NCBI GenBank assembly: GCA_032718565.1
Contig: JAVGVS010000099.1
Location: 370,972 to 434,971, forward strand
Origin: Distichodus sexfasciatus
Lineage: Eukaryota; Chordata; Actinopteri; Characiformes; Distichodontidae
DNA length: 64,000 nucleotides
Direction of reading: 5' to 3'
Shown here: positions 10,868 through 23,282 of the stretch, piece after piece
Numbering within the stretch: position 1 is the stretch's first letter
How the letters are laid out: the number at the start of each line of letters is the position of its first letter
The notes under the pieces: model-generated
Databases searched by the model: none
Seen by the model: only the letters and a program-made list of their open reading frames with translations
Told to the model about the DNA's origin: nothing
Translations under genes and position numbers: made by a program

Positions 10868-11628
10868 TCTTATTTTCTTGCACTGTAACAACCTCCTAAC
10901 CCATAAAAGGATGTGATTGAATGTGTGTGAATTCCCCTCTGGCTTTTATTCATGCATTTTTTTTTGTCTTGCTTGGAATTCACATTGTTTTGTTCCAAGA
11001 ACGAGATTAACTTCTATTGCTATTGAATCAATGTCACGCAACTGCACTTCACAAGAGTAATTCTGTCTGTCACTGATAATAGTGACTCCTGTTTTTACTA
11101 ACAGGCTGTTAATGCTTGTGCAGAACGCCAATCTATCTTTCCTTTGTCTCAGCCAGATCCAGTGAGACAGGTTTAAACCAACTTTGACAACAACATCCAA
11201 CAATTTTGTTTGCAAACCAGTGACAGACCAACTGACATCCGCCAGTTTTTTTCATGGAGACGAGAAGTTGACATTTACAATAACAAAATAACAGAAAGGA
11301 AGGAAGTAATTCCTACTTAAACATAAAGCTACAATGTTCTAGTTTTTTATGCATCTTAGCATCTCAGTCACATGAAATAACCTCAAAAGAAAAAAAAAAC
11401 ACAGAAGAAAAACATTTACTAATCCTTCAGTGACTGATGCGTGTCCTAGTAAAGAATTTGATGGTTCACTGGACATCAACTTGGCATTAATCTTCAGTCT
11501 TTTGTTATATTAACATCTTTGTGATTTTAGCCACTTTCAAATGTAATGAATTGCATTATATACTTAATAACCTGCATCAGTGTTCTGTTAGGATCCCATT
11601 ATATTATTAAAAGAAAAAAACAACAACA
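10868..11628. other. Intergenic, avp to chemokine segment
   Basis: No recognised gene. An 89-codon open frame on the minus strand (10946-11215) has no recognisable domain, no splice partner and no repeat resemblance; I leave it unannotated. The region ends at the left breakpoint of the duplicated segment. Confidence 0.4.
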
Positions 11629-11813
11629 GGTATAAGGCGTGCTTCACATAATATTGCACAACAGACATAAATTTTATATCCGGAGATGCAGACGAGGGGA
11701 GTTTTCTTGGCTACTGTTTGACAGTTTTGACATGTTGTATAATTTTCATATTTGGTGTAAGTTTCCACAAGCCTGAGGATGAGATTTGGGCGTAACCAGG
11801 TGTGTGTGCAGGT

Positions 11814-11818
11814 TATAA
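11814..11818 (+). promoter_or_regulatory. TATA-like box of chemokine copy 1
   Basis: TATAA inside 'gcaggttataacagggcttc', 44 bases before the start codon. The same block is conserved before copy 2 (about 20448) and copy 3 (about 32681), so the duplicates kept the same core promoter. This is a motif observation; activity is inferred. Confidence 0.45.
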
Positions 11819-11861
11819 CAGGGCTTCTTCTTGTCAGCCCACTTTCACTCTTGGGTATGCC

Positions 11862-13223
11862 ATGGAGCTCCGCTATATTGCTCTTGTGCTTCTTCTCCTG
11901 TGTGCCTTCATCTTCACTGGCACTGAGGGTAAGTGGACATTCTGGGGTATAACAGGTCTGTTTAAAAAAAAACATTGCATTTAGTCTTATATGTACATTT
12001 TTAAAACAAATACTATATTATCCATCTTACACTTCCCAAATACAGATACAGTCTCCCTGGAGCAAACTAGAGGTTTGGGGTCTTGCTTAATTTAGGTATA
12101 TGGAGGTATAGGAATTTACGACTCTCTTGTTCCATAGTCTATTCTAATTTTTAAAAATAGAACAAATAGAACACATAGTTAGCAATATTTGGTGGGTGGC
12201 ACAGTAGCGTCTGAAGTGTAAGTAGCTCTGGATAACAGCGTCTGCTAAATGCCATAGCCACTAACACGTACTCTTGTTATCTATTATAAGTTAGTTGGAT
12301 GACAGTTGTGGGATTATTCCAGCTTTACAGAACAATGAAAGTCTTCAAAATGCTGCAGAAAGTAAATGTAAAAGTGATTTCCTTATTTTTTCTCATACAG
12401 AACGCTTGTGTCTTTAAAAAAAACCCATTAAGCTTTGAAAATTATCCTTCAAAGGTGCGAGGTCTAGTGAAGTGACGAGGTCTAGAGCAAGCGTTGCACT
12501 AGACCCATTTTAAACGTGGATACCCCGCGATGCACTCGCAGATAGGGGCTAATTTGAAGGTCACAACATGGAAATTGGTTTTTCAGTACAAGTGCACCTC
12601 TCCACCCTTCACCTTTATCGTTTCTGCGGTTGTTGTTTGATGGTCATGTGCCCTGACATGCTTTGCTCAAAGGCACTGCGCACAATAAAGGACTTCGGGG
12701 AAGTTGATTCATGCTTCAATTAAACAGTCCTTTCATAGGACAGGTTATTTTCATACCAAAGTCACTGGTCACAGGTTTGCTGCAACGGAAAATTCCGTCC
12801 TTTCACCTTAACACGCGAATTGAGGTTAGAAAGGAACAAACACGCATCCTAACAAGATGGTTGATGTTTTTTCTCTGTAATAGGACGCATCCCAGCATGC
12901 TGCTTGATAGTTTCGGACAATGCCAGTTCCCGCAAGTTAAAAGACGTTACATCATATATGTTTCAGTCCAACGGAGGTTCCTGCGACATTGATGCACTGA
13001 TGTGAGTGGGACTATCAGATCTGGACCGTTTCTGGTACCTTTAAATCCTAAACTGTTTTTTACGCATGTGATTGATTTTTTCTTCGCTTTTTTTTCCAGC
13101 GTGACTATAAAAAAGAAGAGGTACTGCATCCATCCAAAGTTTGAAAAAGTCCTGCAGCAAATAATAAAGAAGAATCTTCGGAAGCAGAAACGGCAAAACT
13201 CAAAACCCAAAAAGACTGGATAA
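11862..13223 (+). CDS. CC chemokine, copy 1 (CCL20-like)
   Basis: Three exons: 11862-11928, 12884-13001, 13100-13223 (309 nt, 102 aa). Exon 1 encodes a signal peptide (MELRYIALVLLLLCAFIF) and ends in phase 1. Exon 2 encodes the adjacent cysteine pair in GRIPACCLIVSD, a central region (KDVTSYMFQ), and the third cysteine in GGSCDIDALI. Exon 3 encodes VTIKKKRYCIHPK with the fourth cysteine, the C-terminal helix, and a very basic tail ending in KPKKTG. Four cysteines in CC...C...C order and this three-exon plan define a secreted CC chemokine. The 'C-D-I-D-A' and 'TIKKK..C..P' features most resemble CCL20, with CCL19/25-type genes as alternatives. It would attract leukocytes through a CCR-type GPCR (family knowledge). 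The intron-1 stretch at 12.4-12.7 kb does not contain exon 2. It is the first of a tandem family of three. Confidence 0.85.
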
Positions 13224-14862
13224 TTACGACCTGCATGCCCAAACAATGACTGACCATGGCAAAGTTGTGTTGTTTTTGTATTTTCTATATGCATCTGATG
13301 GTTTGTACTATAAGGGCTGACCTTTTCCTTATGGTGTTATCAATAACACCAATGTTTCAGTTTGTTAAAAAACAATACTCCGAAATTTCTATGCGGCTTC
13401 ATTAAGGGTGGTCAGTGCCTAAAGAAAATTCAGAAAATAGACCTCTGAAAGTATGTCATGTCCCTTCGAAATCTCTGCAGCTGAAAGGCCTAATTTTCTG
13501 TCAACAGCATTTTTTAAGCAAACTGTGCTAAAGCCACACCTTAGAATGCATTATGCTCGACCTATATTCTGGCAAAATCCTCCCACTCTGTTTATCTTTT
13601 TACACGTATCGTAGAGTTTTATATACACGTAGTTTTTTTTACATTTGGGTTTTGTATTCCATATAAACGTTTTACAGTTAGATGGCAAATACAGTAGTGT
13701 GCAAAATGTAATGTGTGCCTCACATATACCAATAAATCTGATTATTGCTTAATGTGGAAAGTTTAATGACTCCTCAGGTTGCCAGGTCACATTTTCTTTA
13801 GAGTTGTAGATTTGTGTAGGTATGTTGAAGAGTAATTATTTTTAATACAAGCTTTGTGAATGTAACTTGACTAGGTTCAGAAAGATATTAAGTTCATGTG
13901 TTAATATGTAGTATTCAAGCGTGGAATGGACTGCTATCTGAACTCAAGTAGAAGAAATGTTGTTAGTAAAAATATTCAACCACAAGTCAAACTGGGGTTA
14001 AAACACAAGTAAAGTAGTAGAGTATTAGAGTAGCCTATTCCTTTCAAAAACAACTCATACTTTACTTTAAGTTACTTTACTGTCTAAAAATAAATATACC
14101 TCATCACATCACTGATATAAGCTCAAGGAAAAACAGTTAAACCACTAAGAGTAAATATTTAAACTATCCATTGATTGCTAAGCATGACCTAAGAGTGTAC
14201 ATTTGGTTGACCTAATGTTTTGCAATATTGGGGGGGGCATACAACACAATATGTGTAACCATGGACAGCACGTGTTAATATTAATACATGTTTACATATT
14301 TTTGTTTTATCTTTCTTGACACTTTCATTGTCAAAAGTGTTCACACAGTGTATATGTTAAAATCAACACAAGAAACGTACCAAAACTCATCCATTAATGT
14401 GTAAGAATTTGATAGAGTTTGTGTCCATTTTAACGCATCTTTTCTATGAGTGTAAAAGTACACACCAAAAAGTCTTGGCAGTTAAATATGTGTTACTGTC
14501 TCCCTATAATAATAAATATAATGCATGGGGGGCCTTTATTTATCTGATATGTCAAAAATGACACATGTACAGTTTTTCTCAGTTGCTTTGGTGTATTTCT
14601 CACATCATCCTTAACATTTGCAACACAGTGAGTGCGTTTCTCAAAACAGTTAGCGCAAACAGCAAAACATCATGGATTACCTGCAAAGGCAAGTTACCCT
14701 GTTCAGCACGCTTAGTCCATGTCTCAAAAGCAAGTGTTTACTTCAGTGAACATTTTAGTGCCATCAGAAGTCCATGAATCATGGTTTATGAACAAGACAT
14801 ACAAGACATTCAAAAGGTTTGGTCATGTTATCAGTGTAACATTTGCGCTCTCTAAACATTTT

Positions 14863-14987
14863 GGGCTGGTTTCTCGCTCATGGATTAAGCCTAGTCTTGG
14901 ACTAATTTGTAGTACCAATGGAGATTCTCCATTCAAACTCAGAACTAGTCTAGGACTAGGCTTAATCCTCAACCGGGAAATTGGCCC
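14863..14987. repeat. Palindromic MITE, copy 1
   Basis: The left half (gggctggtttctcgctc, gattaagcctagtcttggac) is nearly the reverse complement of the right half (gtctaggactaggcttaatc, gggaaattggccc), separated by about 40 bases. The same family recurs at 15645-15760 and 39754-39880. It is hairpin-forming and non-coding. Confidence 0.75.
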
Positions 14988-15644
14988 ATTATGCTTAGTG
15001 TGTTGAGAGTCGTGTCGCAACGAAATGGAAGCAGAGGCAGATGACGAGGCATTGGATGTGTCAAAGTTGAAGAATAGTCGCAGGGGGAAGCTGGCGCATC
15101 TTACAAAGGAGAGAAGTAATTTAGAGAAATTGATGCAAGATTAATATTATAGAAGAAGAAGCTTTGCCAAAGATACTTTGAAGAATTAAACTCTGCAAAA
15201 CATCTGAATGACAAGGGCATAAAACACAGAAAATAATTACACCTCAAGAACAATATTTTGATGACAGTGCAGACCATGCACTGCAATTATAGTCTAGAAA
15301 ACAAATACTATTCACTGTAAAGGAGATTACAGTTACAGTATTACTGTATATTACTGTATACTTGAGTCTTAAAGCATTATTTGCTAAATAGCCTCTTCCT
15401 ATTGAGGAATGAAAATGGGCCCTCTGTCACCCCTTCGTGGAATGTCTTGAATGTACGTGTGACAGTAAAAATACAAGACTGAACACACAAGAATAACATA
15501 CATGCAGTATAGTCTAGTACAGGCTATTGTATACGTATGAAATGCTGTAACATTATAAAGTAATACACATGAATACAGTTACAGCAAAATCAGTGATTTA
15601 CACACCTGTTCTCTCTATGAAATGTCTGATTGATTGAGAATACA

Positions 15645-15760
15645 GTTGATCCTGGTCGAGGATTAAGCCCAGACTAGTTTTGAGTTTGAATGGTAAATCT
15701 GCATTGATACTTCAATTTAGTCCAAGACTAGGTATAATCCATGAGCAAGAAACTAGCCCT
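15645..15760. repeat. Palindromic MITE, copy 2
   Basis: Same family as at 14863. It shows 'ggattaagcccagactag' on the left and 'tccaagactaggtataatcc' on the right, ending 'gagcaagaaactagccc'. It lies just upstream of the duplicated slc35d2 promoter. Confidence 0.65.
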
Positions 15761-15779
15761 CAGTATTGTTTTAACCGAG

Positions 15780-16247
15780 TCTTAGCGCTACGCTGCCATC
15801 TAGCGGCCACTAATGGCTACAACCCTGCCGTGTATATGAAGCCGTAGTTCTCGGCCACATGTAATATCGAATCATGGCACAGCGACATTAGCAGATGAGT
15901 AACAGGGTTGCCAACTCTCACACGCATCTGACTGTGTTAACACGCTCTCACGCCATACCTCCGATTTCTCAGGCTGAAAATCTATTTTATCTATCTCCGC
16001 TAGGCTGCCCACTGCGTCGGGCCAAACACCGCTTGCGATCGATCAATTATGCCTTACGCACCACCCAGGTGCTGCTCACCCCTCCCGATATCGGCCACAC
16101 ACACACACCCCAAAATCTCACTCCAAGGTTTTTGGAAAAGTTGGCAGCCCTGAGTAGAGGAGAAGCCATGCAGTCGGACTTAGTGGCAAAAATGTCACGA
16201 AGAACCTCCTCTTTTACTTCGCCATCGACGGTTTCTTCTACTCATTC
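15780..16247 (+). pseudogene. Duplicated slc35d2 promoter and partial first exon
   Basis: 15780-15895 and 16153-16247 match the authentic slc35d2 5' region at about 36860-37093. Shared words include 'atctagcgg', 'agccgtagttc', 'cggccac' and 'ggcaaaaatgtcacgaagaa'. The frame reads MSRRTSSFTSP, as in the real gene. It breaks after 'ctactcattc' and runs straight into segment B sequence, so the transporter domain is missing. In this copy the upstream ATG at 16168 is followed by CAG and is in frame with MSRR; in the real gene the equivalent codon is TAG. It is interrupted by a MITE at 15903-16152. A promoter may still be active here, but no transporter can be made. Confidence 0.85.
15903..16152. 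mobile_element. hAT-like MITE in the slc35d2 promoter copy
   Basis: Ends CAGGGTTGCCAAC and GTTGGCAGCCCTG are inverted repeats of each other. The authentic locus at about 36990-37010 lacks the insertion. The target duplication is imperfect ('gagta' on both sides). Cytosine-rich interior, no coding capacity. Confidence 0.7.
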
Positions 16248-16373
16248 AGACGGTATAAGGCGTACTTCACATAATGCTGCACACAGTAGTAGCTTCACAC
16301 AATAGTGCACAAAGTTTATATCTTGAGATGCAGACGAGGGGCCTTTTCTTGGCTACTGTTTGACAGTTACATG

Positions 16374-17218
16374 CAGTATTGGGAAAGCTACTTTGGAAAT
16401 TTACCCTATCTAAAATGTAACAGTAGAGTAACTATTTCAATTACTTTAACAAAGTAATGTAACTAATTACGTTTGATTACTTTTGGGTTACTTTTCTACA
16501 ATTTGAATGAATTTTCTCAACTGTCAACCATTTTCAGTTTTTGAAACCTGGTTAACCTTACAGCATTACTCAACACTGACTGCTGTCAAAATCCTTTTAA
16601 ACTCCATCAACACAGCCACAGCCGTGTTGGAATTCAACACCTCAACACCGCTTTACTGTGAGATCATGCTGATCTTTGAATACCTATGCCTGCTAAATCA
16701 AATATTTGACATTCAACATTTGGTGAACATCACTGAATAAGCAGTTGTCTATTCGTGTGGGATTGATTGTGCATGTAGCGTCCCCTCACTACAGCTAATT
16801 TCTATTTACTGCAATGGGCTAGCCCTACATTGTAGTTCCTATCTGGCATTGCAGGCCTCCTCGCAACTGCAGCTCAGACCTCTTGTAGGCTGTAGATCCA
16901 GCAGCAAGTGGGTGTTGCAAATTCAAACATGATAAGAGAACCAATTAGACATATCGGAATAGTATCAGACTTTCAGCTGTAAATGGAGGATGTTGTGCAC
17001 AAGAAAAAATGGCAAAACAATAATATTATTAAACTATAGCCAATGTTTCTGCAGAAGATATTGAGCTGTAACTGAAATTGTAATCCTGAATATTTCCTGA
17101 AAGTAACTGTAATTTAATTACACATTTTTTCAAAGTAATGTAACTGATTACTGTTACTTTTATTTCGTAATTAAATTACGTAATTTTGTTACATGTAACT
17201 TGTTACTTCCCAACACTG
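16374..17218. mobile_element. hAT-family non-autonomous element with target duplication
   Basis: The left end CAGTATTGGGAAAGCTACTT mirrors the right end AAGTAACA-type sequence finishing CCCAACACTG. It is flanked by an 8-bp direct repeat with one mismatch (GTTACATG 16366-16373, GTTATATG 17219-17226), diagnostic of hAT. The empty site is visible in segment A at about 11726-11745. It is 845 bp long with no transposase. A related fragment lies in reverse at 30772-31400. Confidence 0.9.
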
Positions 17219-17589
17219 GTTATATGCTGTATAATTTTCATACTTGGTGTAAGTTTGCACAAGCCTGAGGATGAGATTCTAGCTGTAGGAGCAATCCCAC
17301 CGAGCACCGGACGTCCATGAATGTTGTTTTTAGGCCTAAATCTGGTCTTTATTTAAACCAACATTAGTCCTTGAAATTTTGCCATGCTTTATACCATCTG
17401 ATTATGTCCACATTTGGCCCAAGACGGACGTCTTTTTAGGACCACATCTAGCCCTAATAGAGCCATGAAAATATACTGGAGAAAGTAGGATGTTATTTTG
17501 ATAAAAACGAGTTGTGCTGTGTGAACTTCACCCAAACACAGTGCTTTATTGAATATAATAAATTTATTTTCACAGCTTCTGAACTAGGG

Positions 17590-18969
17590 ATGTGAACCTT
17601 TTGGATTAGCAAAGAATTTGAGGGTGAAAATAGACTGGTAGATCAACTGGTAGATATTCAGGTGTGAGTAGGTGCCCAGTTGTATTTAAAGAACAGGGAT
17701 CTATCAAAGTCTGATCTTCACAACACATGTGTTTGAGGGTGTGTCATGGCATGATAAAAAGAGATTTCTGAGGACCTCAGTAAAAGTGTTCTTAGGGCTC
17801 ATCAAGCTGGAAAGGTTACAAATTCATCTGTAAAGAGTTTGGACTTCAACAACCCACAGTCAAACAGACTGTGTACAAATGGAAGAAATTCAAGACCACC
17901 ATCACTCTCTTCCGGAGTGGTCGACCACAACGATCACTGCAATAGCAATATGTGTAATAGTCAGCGATGTCACAAAGGATCCCAGGGTAATTCCTAAGCA
18001 ACTAAAGGCCTCTCTCACATTGGCCAATGTTAATGTTCTTGAGTCCACCATTAGGAGAAGATGAAAGAACAGTGGTGTGCATGGCAGGGTTGCAAGGAGA
18101 AAGCCATTACTCTCCAAAAAGTACATTGCTGCCAGTCTGCAGTTTGCTAAAGATCATGTGGACAAACCAGTGGGAAAATGGAACAATGTTTCGTGGACAG
18201 ATAAAACCAAAATAGAACTTTCTGGTTTAAATAAGAAGCGTTATGTTTGGAGAAAGGAAAACACTTCACTCCAGCATAAGAACCTTATCCCACCTGTGAA
18301 ACATGGTGGTGGTAGTATCATGGTTTAGACCTGTTTTGATGCAGCTGGGTTAGGACGACTTACCAGCATTGATGGAGCGGATTGTGATTCATACCAGCGA
18401 GTTCTAAAGGAAAATGTTAGCACACCTGTCTGTGAACTGAAACTCAAGAGGAAGTCATGAGTCATGCAGCCAGACAGTGGCCCCAAGCATACAAGTCGTT
18501 TTACCAATGAATGGTTAAACAAGAATAAAGTTCATGTTTTGGAATGGCCAAGTCAAAGTCCTGACCTGAATCTAACTGAAATGTTGTAGAAGAACCTGAA
18601 GTGAGCCGTTCATTTGAGAAAACCCACCTGCATCCCAGAGTTAAAGTTGTTCTGTACACAGGATTGGGTTAAAATTCCTCAAAGCCAAGGTGCAGGACTG
18701 ATCAACAGTTAGGGGAAGCGTTTAGTTGGAGTTATTGTTGCACAGTGCGGTCACACCAGATACTGAAAGCAAAGGTTCACATACTTTTGCAACACATCAT
18801 TTTACTCATTTTACTCATCATTGTAATAAATTTATTTGTCTCATTTGGTTAATTAGGTTCTCTTTATCTACTTTTAGGACATCTGTGAAAATCTGATGAT
18901 GTTTTAGATCATAATTATGCAGAAATATAAAAAGGTTCTAAGGGGTTCACAAATTTTCAAGCAGCACTG
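17590..18969 (+). mobile_element. Decayed Tc1 transposon
   Basis: A Tc1 transposase pseudogene reads forwards in broken frames: the HTH part near 17870-18060, 'HGRVARRKPLLSKK' near 18077, then DVDKP/NNVSWTDKTK, and 'HGGGSIMV' near 18310, the run into the catalytic D. There are several stops and frameshifts. The right terminus 'ttttcaagcagcactg' followed by TA is the usual Tc1 end. The left terminus is worn; 'gggatgtgaaccttttgg' at about 17588 may be it. The same element is present, split, in segment C. Confidence 0.85.
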
Positions 18970-20491
18970 TATAATGATGCAAAACCTGGTGACCTTGGAG
19001 ATCCCATTGAAGGTCCCCTATTCTTGTAATTTTGGCCATGACTGTATCCATTTTCAAAAGTGACCAGACATCCATGTTTAGCAAATACCTTTTGGTTACA
19101 TGTAAGTTACAAATGGATTTTTATTTAATGTTTCAGTTAACAATAACAGATAAGTTACAAACTGAAAGAACACAACAAGAATCCAGAATGTTGCCAAGAG
19201 ACAAAACGGCACTGAAAAGTAATGGGCTAAGACTTTAGCCCAAGGTAACAAACTATGAACAGTGGCAGATTTTGCAGTTTTAGGTGAATTCCTTCATGGG
19301 GCCCTCCATATATGTTCTTTAAAAACACACACAGAAAAGAAGGGTCATCGCTATACGGCACCTGTCAGTATATAACCTTGCTTCAAATGAAGATGCCAAT
19401 AATAATCTGCCTAATAAAGAATGGTTGCAATGGTCTCCCAAAGGAAATTAAGTTCAGTTCAATCTTTACTTCTGACCGCTGGCAACATAAAAACCTTGTC
19501 AGAACTCTCGACAGAATAAGCGTAGCCTTTACAGAGCTAAATAATTTTGGACGTTTTTCTATGCTTTTGTTTTTACATACTTTATGTTGTATTCAGGGCA
19601 TCCTGCACTACTCAGATTTGTCAGTATTGATGTAAATGCTGATACAGTCTTGAACTTATCATATTTCAAGGAATAACTGACCTGCGCCTGTGAAGTTTTT
19701 TTTTACCTTTTTCAAATCTTTATCTTTGTTATATTTAGTTTTTATTGACTTGCAGAATTGTTATTATGCAAAGACATTCATGCGCTTAGTACTACACAAA
19801 TAAGGTTAGTGCCACACGGAACATTTATCGATTTCTGGTATCCATCTATATAGAATACAATTATTTGATAACAAAAATGCATTTTTCTATATTTATTTGT
19901 TCCCTATTGGTTACTTTCTAAAATTACAGAAATGTGGTACATGATCAATTGAAGAATAAAGAAATATTTAAGTTGTAATATTTTGAGCCAATTTGGAGGT
20001 ATTTTGGCATATAGAACGCAGCTGCATATAGAAATCATATTTTTATGATGATGGCGGGTTATAGACAGCTTAACGCGTGTTTACAACTGAATAATATAAT
20101 TAATGCGTTTTAGGTAAAGTATTTTAGTTTACCCACAACAATGTAATGTCCGTTAAGGTGACGGTATGGGTATGGTTTCTGCAAGTTAACGGACTCTGGA
20201 GGTTTTTTTTTAACTAACTAATACAACACAAAACAGGTGTCGGTCTCAGAAAGTGAAACAATGTTTGAAGTGTCTTCGAGGGCAGATTTGGGGGGGCCCC
20301 AGACAGTCGTCTAGGGATTTGCATCACAGAACCGCCTTTCTGACGCAAGTGCTTCAACACAGAAGATTGTTGGGTGTAAAGTCACGAAGACATCCCTAAT
20401 AGCGGAACTGGCTTTGTTGGGTGGTGTGTGGGTGTGTGCAGGTTATAACAGGGCTTCTTCTCGTCGGCCCAATTTCACTCTTGGTCCCACC

Positions 20492-21770
20492 ATGGAGCCC
20501 CGCTGTATTGCCCTTGCGCTTGTTCTTCTGTGTGCCTTCATCTTCACTGGCCCAGGGTGTGGACATTCTGGGGTATAACAGGTCTGTTTTTAAAAAAACA
20601 TTTCTGACATTTTACAAATGCTGTTATCCATCTTACATTTCCCAAATACAGATACACTCTCCCTGGACAACACAGGGTTTAGAATCTTGGCGACCAGGTA
20701 GTTATGACAGTATAGAAACATCAATTTATTTACTCTTTTGTCAACAGCCAAATATTTAAATAGAAATCTTTTATTTTATTTATTTTTAAAACGCTAAATT
20801 GAACAGATATTTGTGGTGGCACAGTGGTGTTTGGGCGTAAGTAGCTCTGATAACAGCTGCCTGCTAAATGCCACAAAAGTTACTATATTTAGAGTAAAAA
20901 GAAGAAAACACACAAACATGTACTTGTTATCTATAAGTTAGCTGATGACAGTCAGGATTTAAGTGAAGATATGATTTACAGAGTGAAGAACATCTGCTCA
21001 TGTAAATGTAAAATGTATTAGGGTATTTATTTCATACAGAACGTCTTAAAATTCTGGATCATTAAGTTCTGAAATTGATCCTTCATATCTAGGAGGTCTA
21101 GTGAAAGTGTTGCGCTAATTTAAGCGGTGATGGCCCGCGAGTGCATCTGCAGATACTGGCTAATCGGACACATCAAACATGGAATTGGTTTCGTAAAAGT
21201 ACCTCCACCCTCCACCTTTGCGGATTATACGATTATTGTTTGGTGGTCATGTGCCCTGACATGCTTTTGCTCGAAGGCACCGCGCCAAGATAGGACAGGT
21301 TATTTTCTATACCAAAGTAAATTTTGGTCACAGGTTTGCTGCAAACCGAAAAATGCTGCCCTTTTCACCTTTATATTATGAATTACTAAGTTAGAATTAA
21401 TGCATTTATCCTAACAAGATGGTTAATGTTTTTTAATCTTAGTAGAGTGCATCCCAACATGCTGCTTGATTCCTTCGAGTAGTGCCTGCATTTTAAGCAA
21501 CACGTCATTTAAGATCTCACCAAAGGCGTGTACTAAAATGAATGCACGATGTGAGTAGAACTATCAGATCTCGACCGTTTCTGGTACCCTTCAATCCTAA
21601 AATGTTTATTTTTTTCTGGTACGATTGGAATTGATTTTGGTCTTACCAGCGTGATTATAAAGGAAGAGGTACTGCATCCTCCACAAAAAATAAGCCAGGC
21701 TGTGTGCTGTAATAAAGGAGGAATCGTCAGAGACGGCAAAACTAAGAACCCCAAAAGACTGGATAATTAC
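20492..21770 (+). pseudogene. CC chemokine copy 2, pseudogene
   Basis: The exon 1 equivalent (20492-about 20555) still encodes a signal peptide (IALALVLLCAFIFTG). It has lost bases at the donor: the GAGGGTAAGT of the other copies is now reduced to an AGGGTGTGG-type sequence. The exon 2 equivalent (about 21445-21550) keeps 'atcccaacatgctgcttg' (the CC motif) but has lost bases around it, shifting the frame. The exon 3 equivalent (about 21650-21770) has a one-base loss in 'attataaaggaagagg', which destroys the KRKRYC reading. No functional chemokine can be read. Flanks match copies 1 and 3. Confidence 0.85.
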
Positions 21771-22284
21771 GACCTGCTTGTCCAAACAATGACTTACCAT
21801 GGCAAGCATTGCTTTTTGTATTTTCTGTATGCATGTGATGGTTTGTACTTATATGAGGTCTGATTTGTACTTTATTTGTAAATACTACAAATGCTCCAAG
21901 TTGGTGAAATACTTCCATTAAGTGGTGGCTTGTATGAAGCAAGTATAAAGAAAATAAAGACGTCCTGCATGTAGTGTTTCTCGATTTTCTGTCAACAGCA
22001 TTTTTTAAGTAAAACAGTGTTAAAGCCACATTAAAAAAAGGTAAGAATGCTTTATGCTCAACCTATTTTCTGGTAAAACCCTCCCACTATTGATCTTTGT
22101 ACACATATCATAGAGTTTTATATATGCATAGTTTTTCTTTTAACATTTGGGTATTGTATTCCATATAAACCTTTTACAGTTAAGAAATAAGCAATCAATA
22201 CAAATATAAATAAATCAGAAAACCAATACTTTCTAATTTCCATTATGTCTCATGACTAATAGTATGGAAAATGTAATGTGTGCC

Positions 22285-22440
22285 TCAGCTACACCAGTTG
22301 GTGGTGTAGGGTAGGGTGTTCGCCTCGTGATCAGAAGGTCACAGGTTCGAATCCAGGGCCAGTAAAGTTACTACTGAGGTACTCATGAGCAGGGCACCGT
22401 CCCTAGGCACTGCTCCCCAGGCACTTGTTAGTGTTGTGGA
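22285..22440 (+). mobile_element. tRNA-derived SINE (5' part)
   Basis: It contains an A-box-like 'gtgttcgcctcgtgatc' and a B box GGTTCGAATCC (22344-22354), then 'gtactcatgagcagggcacc', which is shared in reverse at 51.1 kb. The matching 3' half lies at 23185-23282. The roughly 700 bases between are unrelated. Segments A and C lack this insertion. Confidence 0.7.
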
Positions 22441-23282
22441 GAATTGAAGCTGAAACCCAGGAAAACCACAGTCAAGAGTCAGGAAGTTGAGGCATTTGTT
22501 GTTATTGAGACAACCATCGCGGCCCTGGGAAAGCAGTAGCCAGGTAGCCTCTTTTTCCAAGATTCAACGATTAAATAGACCTTCAAAGGCAACACCCCTT
22601 TTTTCTGCTAGATTACGCCCACTTTTGCCTCGCCAATGAGAGTAATATTTGGATATTCAAGTCTTGCCTCCAATACATTATTGAAAACTCCACCTTCCGT
22701 TAGTATTCCCAAAAGTTAAAGATCATAACCCAACATTTTCCTTCACAGTGCTTATTTTCTATCATTTATGCTTGCACCCCAATTGATGATTGTTCTTCGC
22801 CTGACGCCACAGGGACGACGACCTGAAAGTAGCCTTCTAACAAAAAAAAACACCATTCCCACATCTTTTGACCTGGAAGCCACTATGATTACTTTTAATG
22901 ATCACCCCTAGGTGACCAGACTTTCAATATCTTGACTGAATTTTAGGCGCATGATAAGCTGATATTTATCTTAAATTTCAAACCGCTAAAAATCCTCTTT
23001 AGGCACGCTCTAGACTCTCCCTACTTCTCTAAGAGGTCAAAGGCCACATATGGTGCCGACCATCTTAAAGGCCCCTTCACTCCTAGCCTGCCACTCTTTC
23101 AGCAATATTGAGGGAGAATCACATGCCTGATTAACACCTTTCTTTACCATTTAAACCCTTAATTTTCTGTCATTAGCTGCCTGCTGTACCACAGATGGGT
23201 CAAATGCAGAGGTCACATTTCGCTAGGTGCACCGTGGTGTGATGGTGGTAGTTCACAATGACAAATAATCACTCTTTCACTA
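22441..23282 (+). mobile_element. Unidentified insertion plus SINE 3' half
   Basis: 22441-23180 has no counterpart in segments A or C and no recognised coding sequence. 23185-23282 ('gatgggtcaaatgcagagg', ending 'caatgacaaataatcac') is the 3' half of the SINE begun at 22285, so the middle stretch is either a nested insertion or an extended SINE variant. Confidence 0.5.

Larger units (their letters stand above)
11629..16247 (+). repeat. Tandem duplication segment A
   Basis: The first of three related segments. Sequence from 'aggtataaggcgtgcttcac' (11628) recurs at about 16252 as the start of segment B. The right end (15780-16247) matches the slc35d2 promoter and exon 1 at about 36860-37093. 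So the duplicated unit ran from just 3' of avp, through a chemokine gene, to inside slc35d2 exon 1. Shared markers include the chemokine exons, 'ttattgcttaatgtgg' near 13740 and 'ataatgcatggggggcc' near 14518. Confidence 0.85.

Noticed and set aside
10946..11215. An 89-codon minus-strand frame downstream of avp
   Set aside because: No recognised motif, no conserved neighbour and antisense to the avp 3' flank; unsupported as a gene.
12400..12700. Candidate chemokine exon 2 starting at 'cagaacgcttgtg' (12400) with a possible CXC reading
   Set aside because: It hits a stop after five codons. The exon at 12884-13001 has proper splice sites, correct phase and the CC...C cysteines, and is conserved in copy 3. 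This also changed the family from CXC to CC.
22285..22440. Possible genuine tRNA gene (A and B boxes present)
   Set aside because: It does not fold into an obvious cloverleaf and continues into a SINE body shared with other copies.
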